64,000 nucleotides of DNA from positions 32,402,556 through 32,466,555 of the forward strand of contig CAIIXF020000001.1 of the NCBI GenBank assembly GCA_903813345.2. Reading direction: 5' to 3'. The stretch's first letter is position 1; every line of letters begins with the position of its first letter. Below the pieces are notes generated by a model that saw nothing but the letters and a program-made list of their open reading frames with translations, was not told where the DNA came from and did not search any database. This DNA is from Owenia fusiformis. Taxonomy: Eukaryota; Annelida; Polychaeta; Sabellida; Oweniidae. Shown in pieces: positions 14,001 through 24,700 of this stretch. Both the position numbers and the translations under genes were made by a program.

Positions 14001-14184
14001 GTCCATGGATCAACTGCTCCTCTTCTATGTAACCAGATGCTTCAATATCGTCTCGAATATCTTTTTGAGGCGGAGTATTGTTCAATCCTAGATTTTCTTG
14101 TTCAGAATGATCGGCTGTAAATAACGATTCCGTTTGTGCCATTTGAATGTCCAGGTTTTCATTATGTTCTAAAGCCATTTTCAA
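8031..14184 (-). CDS. Paired-like (Q50) homeodomain transcription factor, four exons
   Basis: Four exons join in phase: 14184-13920 (donor GTAAGG), 12903-12287 (acceptor TTTCAG, donor GTAAAT), 9053-8792 (acceptor ATTTCAG, donor GTAAGC) and 8200-8031 (acceptor TTTCCAG, stop TAG), giving 437 codons. The N-terminal 248 residues are Gln/Ser/Asp-rich and acidic. The homeodomain is residues 249-308: it starts QRRNRTTFT, contains HYPD and [20 protein letters not shown], has Gln at position 50, and is split by an intron between positions 46 and 47, a common site in paired-like genes. A Pro/Met-rich tail follows; I see no clear OAR motif and no paired domain. The protein would bind DNA in the nucleus. 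The helix-1 and C-terminal sequence (RKQEK) recall ISX or DRGX, but I cannot assign a family. The start could also be the second Met, two codons on. Confidence 0.88.
8394..8790. repeat. Three ~132-bp tandem repeats ending at the homeobox exon 3 donor
   Basis: Three copies share TTCAAAAGAAATGGATAC, a TCGGCACATCTAGGAGTC block and GCAATGGTTTTGCTTA. The GCAATGGTTTT block starts at 8510, 8643 and 8775, so the period is 132-133 bp. The last copy stops exactly at the exon 3 splice donor (GT at 8791-8790 on the minus strand), placing the array at the very start of intron 3. Confidence 0.9.
9054..12286. other. Homeobox intron 2; no exon seen apart from a MITE
   Basis: About 3.2 kb between the two homeodomain exons. 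It carries a 188-bp transposon copy (10557-10744) and short CTGAGCATTTT tandem copies near 9215-9262. I saw no other coding exon. Confidence 0.6.
10557..10744. mobile_element. 188-bp MITE, copy 1, 9-bp target duplication
   Basis: Bounded by 13-bp inverted repeats, CAAGGAGGATTGG and its complement. It is flanked by the perfect 9-bp direct repeat CCCCGGGCA (10548-10556 and 10745-10753). Read on the minus strand it is identical, as far as I can tell by eye, to the copy at 22661-22848, which lies in opposite orientation. A 9-bp duplication is typical of Mutator-like (MULE) elements; it encodes nothing. Confidence 0.92.
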
Positions 14185-15823
14185 AATGAATAATTAAATA
14201 AAATGTTAATTGAGTTCATTTACCATCTATGCAGAACTCATTACTGCAGTACTATTTTAATAGAAATTCATTTGTGGAACCGTGACTCAATTGCGTGTCA
14301 AAGCTGTTCATTGATTGGTCAGTTTGCCTATGAATAATTAAGATTTACCTGTAAGTAAGTTTAAATACATTTATTGTGAACGTTAAATCCATCAAAATTT
14401 TACGATAACTAATCCGATAATATTTTGACCATATGCATTCAAAATGTAATCAACCCATTTTTGGCGCAATTTAATTATAGTAATTGTTTTCTCAAGAAAA
14501 ATTTCCAGACTTGATTTAACTTATCCATCACCATCAAATATTTTTACCCAAATAGGGATAATTATTTTCATAAATTTCTTGATGGGGAAACAAGTAAAAA
14601 TCAAAGTAGACTGGAGAGTTCTAGTGCATGGTTGTGTATTTCACATAGTTTATCTTACATGATTATTTATTGGATTTTGAAAGAGAATGATACTTGGTTG
14701 GTTATAAAAGTGTGATCATATGCCCATTGAAGAACATAATTATATCAAAATGCTACATCGATTTTGAAATTGACAGACAGTAAGAATGTAAGTAAGATGG
14801 TTTTCATAGCATGGAGGCTCTTTAGGGTTAAATGTCATTACCCGACAGTTAAAAAACATCCAACTTGAAATCGCGAGTGGATCGATATATTTGTAAAAAG
14901 GTTTTTCAAATAAGGTCATCGTTTTTGAAGTATAGAATTATTGTTCGGATTTCAACTTCATCAATATTGTAACCAAAATTACATAAAGCATGGCGAGTGA
15001 CTCTATGTACATCGATTTATTAAGAGTATGTCTAATATACACACGACTTTGTTTTGAGATACAATTCAAAAATGAGGTAACACTGACCTCTAATTTCCAA
15101 GATATAGCCCCTTGGAATAACACTGTGTTCATGAAACAGGAAATGGTAAAATACTTGAGTGTTTAGCGGGAAATGTACTCATAATCATCAATAATACTAA
15201 TGCTGTATTATAAATTTATGAAGAAAATATCATGGGGAAATAACATGATTTGTTGAAATTGACGTTGATTTGTGCTTTGTGTTCAAATAATAATATGGGT
15301 TTTGAGCTATGCAGTAATACAGAATATTTTAGTACCAGTACCATAAATCACATAAATGATAGACAAATAATGGATCAACCCCCATCTGGCCCATTACGTT
15401 TTGAGAGCTTGTGAAATATTTCTAAGTCAAAGAATGATTTTCACATACCGACCTGAAAAAAGTTCATATTTCATTCAGTCTCAATTATTGTTGAATGTTG
15501 ATGTTTTTTCATTTTTAGTTTTCTAATATGTTGGCAAATTAAAACACTTTTTGCATTGATCTTACTAATAATTAAAGACAAATAACTGTTAAAAATGTGT
15601 ACTTTTCGTGTATCTGAAAATAGACGGAATTCAATTAAACTTTATGTATTTTATCATTTAATGGAATATGAAATATAATCGTCAGCATACAATCGTTTCA
15701 TTTTTTAAACGTCTTTGATGTCCTGCTTCAAAACGCTAAACAATAATTTTGCGCTGTAACAAGAGAACACAGAGATGAAACATGTTATATTTCACTCATC
15801 ATATGTTGTATCTTGTGAAATTA
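14185..15823. other. Intergenic between homeobox gene and thioesterase gene 1
   Basis: The 5' flank of the homeobox gene (14185 onward, read leftward) and the 3' flank of thioesterase gene 1. It is AT-rich with no supported exon or RNA gene. Promoter elements of the homeobox gene probably lie in the first part, but none could be singled out. Confidence 0.4.
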
Positions 15824-18658
15824 TTACAATTTTGATATCTCATTATCACTATAGTACACCATTGTGCTGTGAAATATAGGGTTGTCATTCTTTATAATTT
15901 CAAAGTGGATTGTTTTTCTCTCAGAATTGTCTTCCCACGTGAAGACAGTTAATACATCATTTGCGCGACTTTCACCTTTGAACAAGTTACTCATGGACTT
16001 AATCTCATAACGACAAATATCCATCTCAAAGTTCTTAAATGCCTTGTTTGCAATGGCGGCAGCTGCAGCGTCACAGCAAAATCTCGTGTATGCAGAATGG
16101 TTGCTATGCATATTCATATCGAGGTCGCTACTCTGAACTATGATTTCCAAGTTGAATACATGAATGTCTTTTGGCCTTTCTACTGGTTCTATCTTCTGAG
16201 GAGGGTCAAGGTCAAACGTCGCCTTAATCCTGTTAATGATATCTTTGGGTATTTCAGTTGAACGTCGTGTTGAAGGATCAACCAAAGCAAGTTTCGCAGA
16301 ACAAGTTACAAGTTTTGCATTTGTAGCATCACTCTCAAATGTAGAGACAAATTCAAATGAACTTCTTCCAACTGATCCGATCGATCCAATTAACGTAAAA
16401 GGAAATGATATAGTTCGCATCTCTTTGTGATAAGCTCGCGTGAATGTGTACGTTGTTGAAACAAGAAAAGCAAGGTTATTTTCAAAACATGCTCCTTCTG
16501 TTGAACCTGCCGCTACGAGCCTTGATATGAACATCATACGAGATACTTCCCCAAGCCTTGCTATACGCCATACATTGACATTACCTAGAAATAGCAGAAG
16601 ATATAAACATGTATAATTATTGTATTTTAGAAGAAACCCCGCTAAGAAAAAATTAAAATCGGAAGAGATTACGCAATACAGGGTTGGTCAAGAATTATCA
16701 GTTTCATATTTCGACTATCAACACACTAGCAGAACCTTTCACGGATGATGGATGATATACCACCGGATACATATCTCAAATTTCAAAGAGAACGGTATTC
16801 ATGTTATATGAAGGAATCCTAACGTCTACAATTTCTTATTTCAATGCACATACAGTAAAACGATAAGACACATTTACATTTCAGCAATTTTCTACGTTAG
16901 TGATATCTTTTTTTATATTTGTTATTGTACTTGTACTATTGAAATAAGAAATGTACCCTGTTTTGTTTAAACATAACAAACATTTACTTTCTCTGTACTG
17001 GGGTAACGGGCCCTCTAAATGTCTAGCCAAGATGTGACCAATTGTCCATTTAGTTATTTCTGTCAACATCTTTTTTGATTAATTTCCAAATAGGATTTTT
17101 GCCACCTTGATTTTATTAATAGAACAGATATAGAGTAAAGGAGTGGTATCGATATGGAAAACTTTTTGAACACACGTTTCTCTTTAACCAGTCATAAAAA
17201 ATCTAAAAATTTAACACATCGTCAATTTAATGGTCATCTTTTGAATGGTAACGATATAACTTGAAAAATATATATATACTTTCATCTATATTGTTTTAGA
17301 AAACACATCAAACACTTGTTTTGTATTTGGTATCATGTTTCCTGAGTGAAATGAAACATCTTTCCGAACCTCATTGGAACAAAATGACATAAACACAACA
17401 TGTTTAGGTCTCTCAATATTGTAATTGTACAAAGGAAATTTTGGTTGATTTTAAAAGAGTATCTTGATAACGAAATAAAAGGTTTATCTTGATTTTTAGC
17501 TATTTTGGGGGGATTTTGTTTTAATTTTTTGAATACTTTTTTAAAATCAACCAAAAATTCCTTTGTATAACTATAATATTGAGAGGTCTAAAAACATGTT
17601 GTATATGCTATTTTGTTCCAACGGAAACAGTTATATAAAATATTTCTAAATAATTTTCGCATTAAATTATTGTCAATCAGTCAAATAACATAAAATAACG
17701 TGTTTTTTACAGAATGTTTCCAATGATTGGTTTAAGAGAAAAACATTGTTGAATTCAGTTCTCCATATCGATACCAATCCTTTACTTGCCCAATGTTGTA
17801 TTGTATTAATTGAAATTGAATGATCTATCGTTTTTATTTATCCAGTGGATTATCATTCAAGCATAATTCTGTTAGTATTACGAAGATAGCCTTTGCATAA
17901 AAGTGTGCTACTTTTTGCGTTAAAATAAACGAAGTGCAGTAAATCATTGGATTTTATATTTCTATTGTATGAAATGAGCCCAGTTTCGAATTTATTTCGA
18001 ATAATGTTGATAACCTGTTACATGGAATATAGCTCAGATTAATTAGATACGACTGGGATAATACAATTTACAGTAAAGTACCTGCTCTGTCAAAGTCATC
18101 GTAAGATAGTACTAGCATCTTTATAACCGTCCTCAGCCCAGACTTGTCAGTTGTAATAGGGACATTCACTATCCTGGTTAAACAAATGATTTGCGTTGAA
18201 CTATGGACATGAACTAGACATGGGGAGTAAATTTGGAAGCACAATTTTTTGCTGGGTTGCTTAACACAACTGGACGTACACTAGAAAGTTCAATAATATG
18301 CTATCTTAGATTAATTTTTCCGACCAATCAGAAAGCTCGAATGCTTTCTAATACTCAATAATCAAAATCAAGTTAATCATGAAGATTAATGTCTTCAATG
18401 AGCTTACAAACAAAATCTGTTCTTTATATATTCCCGGGTCATAACGATAATTTGCTGTACTGGACGAAATGAATATAACATAGGAAATAATCATTTACTA
18501 AATGTACGTAAAACAATCGATTGGTCTCCTGTATGTTGCATTTGAAAGCTTTGATACATGCATAAGTTTTAGAAAGCCATTTATACTTAATCCAATGTTG
18601 TTATTATTGGTATACATGTGCATATTTACCTGAAAAGGCGAGAAATCCATCTCTCCAT
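15824..18658 (-). CDS. Double-hotdog acyl thioesterase-like protein, gene 1
   Basis: Three exons join in phase to 293 codons: 18658-18630 (ATG, donor GTAAAT), 18173-18082 (92 nt, donor GTACTT) and 16584-15824 (acceptor TTTCTAG, stop). Exon 2 ends with LSYDDFDRA, closely matching the 92-nt exon of gene 2. The last exon opens NVNVWRIARLGEVSR. A first hotdog-like half has VGRSSFEF and VDPSTRR. A second has the signature D-x-D-x3-H-x-N-x3-Y (D194, D196, H200, N202, Y206), the pattern in which 4HBT-family thioesterases keep catalytic and helix residues. It probably hydrolyses an acyl-CoA or acyl-ACP thioester; the substrate is unknown and activity is inferred only. No signal peptide or membrane segment is evident. 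It is divergent to gene 2 and shares its promoter. The intron holds a foldback element. Confidence 0.85.
17134..17786. mobile_element. 653-bp foldback element in gene 1 intron
   Basis: Long imperfect inverted repeats cover most of the element. The left end reads AGTAAAGGAGTGGTATCGAT, and the right end is its complement with one or two changes. An inner pair is built on TTTAGGTCTCTCAATATT, CAAAGGAA and GGTTGATTTTAAAA. No clear target duplication was found. The open frame on the minus strand at 17333-17554 is a product of the repeat arms. Confidence 0.75.
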
Positions 18659-18723
18659 GATGTACTCTTAGTTGAACCGGAAGTAACCTTTGATCCCGCC
18701 TTTGATACTAGTCAAAGTCAAAA
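18659..18723. promoter_or_regulatory. 65-bp bidirectional promoter between thioesterase genes 1 and 2
   Basis: Only 65 bp separate the divergent start codons of genes 1 and 2. The interval holds CCGGAAGT at 18677-18684, a consensus ETS/GABP site that is common in bidirectional animal promoters, and no TATA box. Transcription start sites may lie inside the opposite gene's first exon unless further 5' UTR exons exist. The site's function is inferred. Confidence 0.6.
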
Positions 18724-21700
18724 ATGGCTCAAGTCCAGAGAAGATTGGCCAATATGACGAGGTAAGCTTATTAGATATATGTAAATTATAAAGCTCCAAG
18801 CAGATCAGTTTTCAGTAGATGTATACATTAGACTTGTTTACTTGGTTATTAGAACTTTTAGCTTATAATCACAACATTGCATGCACATGTTGTCTAACTA
18901 GTGCAGTAGGGCCCTACCGACATTAGATTGCTGTAAACAAACCCTGAGATGTACGATGGAGTGACGTATCCAGGAGTCAAGACTCAAGAGATGGAGGGTT
19001 GGGGAGGTCGCAAACATGGGTTGAAAAATCTCAAGGGCTCCACCCCTTGAACCGCTTTCAATCAGCAGGCTTTAAGTCGACCCTCTGGGGTGCCATCGGC
19101 TTCTTTACCAGCTTGTTCAGGCCTCGGGAACCATTCGACTAAGGATTTCATCATTGATTTGACTCGCAATCACCATCTTCGGCAACTTGATCTGCTCCTT
19201 GCTAATGCTTATGTTTCTTGGGCCGATATAAAGATGGTAGCATCAGCAGAAGAGAATTGTAAATAAACACAGATCGATTACCATGCCATCTTTATTTAAA
19301 AATCATTTCTATCGACCTCACCTCAGCCTATGGCAATGTGTATGATGTAGATCCAGCGTAAACCTTGTCATTTTGCATGATATAACTTACTTATATATAT
19401 ACTACATCTGGCGTTTTTTGCCGAATCAGCTTTTATGAAAAGCATATAGGAAGTACAAATATGATTCCAGAGAACAGCAATGTGAAGACAAGTGTACTCT
19501 CGGCAATTACATTGTATATTCAGAAATATTTACTGCAGCACTAGTTTAACATTAATGTATTTTTATTTGTTAGGATTCTCAATATGCCCGTGAAGGTTGA
19601 TCGTAATGGTACGAGAGCTCAGGTTACAATTCCTGGACTTTCCTACGATGATTTTGACAGAACAGGTATTTAATTTATTTTACAATTCATAGTTATATTC
19701 TAATAAATTAATGAATTCATGAAGTGTAACACTTTGATACACAAGTCATTTGGCATGCCACGTGATTAAAAGGTCCACGATGCCCCATGGAATGAATGGA
19801 CATATTAATTCCGATGAGGTCATTGCAAAGTCCTAAGACATCCCATGCAATGTGAAACTTCATGGAGGTCCCAGCTCGACCCATGAGTGTATGTGGGCTA
19901 TAAATGTATCTTTTCAATGTTTTCCTCTTGTGTTTTATTTTAGTGTATTTAACCAATGTATCGCTTCAGCCCATTCATTTTGCACATTCCTTCAATATAT
20001 TCATTCAGTGTTTTCCTTTGTGGCTAGATGGATCAAGATGGCAAACACATAGGAATAAAGGAAAGCACAAAGTTGATAAGTCCATGTGTGCTAAAGGACG
20101 ACTGGACATCACATGATGCTTCCGAAAGAGGAGTTCATCTTGTAGATTCCTGAACGTTCTTGGTACTGTCTTGTTGTCGAAGAGTTAATATGAAATATAC
20201 CGCAAAAAAGTTAACGACCAATCTTTTTCCTCATAGGTTTACATGTTAAACCCATGTGTGTTTGAACTCTATTTGCTTAGTCCGAAACGAAAGAAAAACT
20301 GATAATGTAAGTGGAAATGTACCTTGATCTTGTTGTCTATATTTCAGAAGATTTTCAATTTATTCTCTCCGATACAAAAGGTCAAAAATTGATGTCAAAT
20401 TTGATGAATTTAAAAAAATGGTAGAACTCATGTAAACCGATGGGAAATGGTTCGGTTGCTAAAAGTCATATGAAAAATTCGAACATGACTGCATTCACGC
20501 CTTCTATAAACTGTGAATAAAGTCAACATTTCATCTGGGGTATATTCGCGAACAATATCAATAGAATAGAAAGCTTTAGATAAAGAGAGACTCAGATGAA
20601 TTCAGAATGGAAAGGTGGATAAAAACGACAGAAGTAATAGTCCGAGTAAATGATAATGCAATTTTAGGCACCAAATCAGGCACCAAATCAGGCACGAACT
20701 TTGACCACAGACGATTGCCGAACGTTTAGTGACGTCAGAGTTTAACCTCTGTGGATCCAACGTTTCTCGATCGTACCCCAACGTAATACGGGATTCCCTA
20801 ACGTTTCCCGAACCTTTGACTTCCGTGGATGACTGATTGGTCGCTTGACTTCCGGACTGAGGTCAGTGTGAATTTTCTCGGACGAGACGCTCTGATTGGT
20901 CAAATACGAATGATACAGTTTCATAAAAGTAAAACGATTCTCAAGCGTTTAGACGATATCCAAACGTCTTTTAGACGTCAGTGTTCTGTGGATGATTGAT
21001 ACTCTCCGATCGTTCGGTTGACTTTCAGAGACAATTGATAAGATAATAAAACCAAATGACAAATGATTAATCTGTTACCTATTACCTCTATAAAAAGTGA
21101 CAGATTATAAAATACAAAATGAATAGAGGTTTGGCACTCATTATAATGAATATGGAAATAGATAGAAACGTTGTTAGTACATATGTTCTTTGTTTCCCCA
21201 TCACAGCAAGGAATCTGTATGTCACAAACCAACATACTACCAACGTTTCTCGAACGTATTCTCCGACGCCGGATGAAATACAAGATTTCCTACACCCCCA
21301 CACTTCCGTAACCCCGTCAAACTATGGACTTTACTTTATACATTCCAAAATTAGGCACCTAGGATTAGGACCTACTGGATGATAATGTTCAACGTTTCTC
21401 GAACGTATTCTCCAACGCTGGATGAAATACGAGATTTCCTACACCCCCACACTTCCGTAACCCCGTCAAACTATGGACTTTACTTTCTACATTTCAAAAT
21501 TAGGCAATGGAACAAAGTCGTAAAGCTAGGCATGCGAAATTCTCTGTCATTTTTAAAGAAATAATAGGATACTTTTGCTTTTATTTTGAATAGGCAAATC
21601 GTTTGTAAAGCGTTTCAGAGTATTCGATTCCTCGTGTATTCTCTAAACTATTGATGTATAAGCTAGCTAAACACAAAAACTATTTGATCATTCTTGACAT

Positions 21701-24700
21701 ATATTTTAAGATTAATTACTCAAATGTAACTATTTAGGGCCCAGTTCTCAGTTCAAAATCAGTAAAATAAGTATATACTCTTACAACAACGGGACAATAA
21801 TGTGTTATAAAGTTCTGAAGAAATCGGATATTTTACAAAAATAAAGAATCCTTAACGAAGTGGCGAGATTCATGTAGAAAAGAATCAAGACAATTCTTTC
21901 ACATATGACTCATTCTGATACTCATAGCATCTTTCTGTTTCACCTGAAACATGCTCTGATATTATGAGGCATATTCTGTGATCTGAGCACATCAGATGGG
22001 AAGAGTTATAACAGTCAATAAGTATGATAGTTATCATGTAATCATTTACCTAATGTCAATACATTACATAATAAGCATTGTATTTAACAGCAGATAGTAG
22101 CACAGGCACGTGTACACAAGTTTAATGACCCCAATTAAATGAAATATGAGCTGGGATGAAAGATCTCAAAAATCCTCAATTTTGGGCTCTCCTGGATCGC
22201 CAAATCAAGCTCATTATATCATGGCATCTCAGGGCTGAGAAGAAATGAGATGTCATGGATTATCATGATGCATATGACTAGTCTAAGATGTATTGTTGTT
22301 TAGACTCGATAAAATGGAAGATACTTACTTAAATTTTACAAGCAATAGTCAGCGTTTCTATGGATTGAAAATCCCTATAGTGAAATGGATATATCTACAT
22401 TAAATGACACGGGAAATGACAGCAAACATTTAAAATATAGATAGTTCTACGTATGTACACTACATGCTCGGTTTTTTGTTAGCGAAGTATGGGAAATACC
22501 ATCACAACAGGAAATCCGGAGGTCAAAGCAACCCACATTAACATAATACGACAGCCTACGTCACTCAATGTCTATCCTGGCTGTTTTGCCCATCTAGACA
22601 ATGCGTTCACATATGAATTTAAAGACGAACTATTGTCTCATTAAATGGATAAAAAAATCTCAAGGAGGATTGGCTCCCAGAATGCAACACCGATATTCTG
22701 CAAAACAATCACCTAGCGATAGCTTTGTTGGAGAGTATCGGGTCATTCTCCATGCAGTCGTACAAATTATACAGACACGAATAGCAAATGACGCATGCGT
22801 GGAGATTAAAGAATATCGAGTTGGAACCCTGGCTTCCAATCCTCCTTGAAAAAATCTGAAATTCTACACGTTCTGGCACGTCACTTGCACCACCTTCCAG
22901 CCAGACGATTCTCGAACGTCGAGAGTGATGTCATAGTTAACTTCCGCAATGATATAAATAGATGTCAGTGTGATTAAGTACAGAAAGTTCAAAATTCGAT
23001 TCCTCAATATAATATTATATATAAGGCTGCAGGCCCGTAAGACACTTTTCTCCAAGGGGGGTGCGGTTTTTAGCTTACTAAAGAGAATATAAAATTGTCA
23101 TTTTTTGCCGCGTAAATCAAATCGCGTAAGACAGAGGGGGGGGGGGGGGGGGTCAGTTACTCCCTATATTGGTTTGGAATTAACAAATGCATGCAACTTC
23201 CAAACGTTCCAATTGTTTTGTGGGGGGGGGGGGGGGTGAGGAGTGGTCCACTCCCCCTAGAAAATTTTACAGTTTTGAGATGCTATTTGGTGCTTTCTGG
23301 GCACTTTCAAAGTGTAAGTTTCTAAGTAGTACGCCACCACCACGGGATTAAGAGCATTCAGGGGGGTCTGGGGTTTTTCCTCCCCAGGAAAATTTTGAAA
23401 TTTGGTTGTATTTGGAGCGAATTTGCAACCATCTGGTACGCCTGTGCGTTATGAGTCAATAAGAAAAATGTGAATTGTTTTCAAATTCTTTTGGGGGTGT
23501 CAAAGAGGATGAGAGGGTGGAGTGGGGTGGGGTGCCAGTGCAAGGGGTCGTCCCCCAGAAACATTGACCATATCAAGGTGCTATTTGATGATGTCTGGGC
23601 AATTTAAAAGTGTCTGAGACAATACATAAAACAAATTCAGAACTTTACCATTGTTTTGTTTGGGGTGTGAGGGGTGGCCCACTCCCCCTAGAAAATTTTA
23701 CAATTTTACAACGCTATTTGGTGCTTTCTGGGCACTTTTAAAGTGTACGAGTCAATTAAAGAATTTGAGAAAATCACATTTTTCTTGGGGGGGGGGGGGG
23801 GCGCCAGAGGGGGGGGGGGGGGCTATGCAAGTGCAAGATGCAAGAGGGGGAGTAAGTCCCCCAGAAACACAAACTATATCAAGGAGCTATTTGATGATAT
23901 CTGGGCAGTGTCTGAGACAAAACTCTAAAATAAATTTAGAACTTTTCCATTGTTTTGGGGGGTGTGAGGGGTGGCCAATACCCCTAGAAAGTTTTACAAT
24001 TTTAAGATGCTATTTGGTGCTTTCTGGGTACTTTCAAAGTGTATGAGTCAATGAAAAAAAAATTACAAAAAAAAATTACAAAAAAATTTTTTTTTTTTCA
24101 AATTTATTTTGGGGGGGTGACAAAGGGGGTGCGGTCGCACCCATCGCACCCCCCCATCTGACGGCCCTGGGCTGATAGTAGTTTCAACGCATTTCTTCCC
24201 CGTTCACATTACTATAGACATCACAGGACCATGAAGCTGGTACCCTATGTAGACATCGCGGAAAAGTGGCACAGGTTAATCAAAGCAGCCAGAGAGAATA
24301 GACTGTCGACGCAAGTAGGCTTCGGAAAAAATCGTGCGAGCTACGTACCTGTCAGCGCCATCAAAGAACCCGTTCGGGTGGTATCTCCGATGCAAGCAGT
24401 TGTTGACAGAGCTAAAGCCCAAATAGAGCATCAAAAGAAGAAGGTGGAAGAAAATGATCCCTATCATACTAAGGTGTACAACCTTAAGAAACCGCGTAAA
24501 GATGCTGTTGCCAAAGCAGTGTTTAAGAAGAAAAACATTAGAAAAACCAGATTGGACTTGTATAGACCACCAGGTATCCCTGCGAGGGGGAGGAAAATGA
24601 AATAGGACTGATATAATTGTCATTTTTTCTATTTTGAATTAGGCAATAAAACAGTGATAAATGTACATTTTTCTAGTTTTGTTATTATAAGAAGCATTCA

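Noticed and set aside
20345-20433. A frame after TATATTTCAG that could follow the 92-nt exon of gene 2 and give a 68-residue protein
   Set aside because: The strong collinearity with gene 1 shows the true next exon is 30003-30736; this frame is a chance continuation.
23651-24046. Glycine-rich 131-codon frame in the Polinton
   Set aside because: It reads through G-run minisatellite modules; composition explains it.
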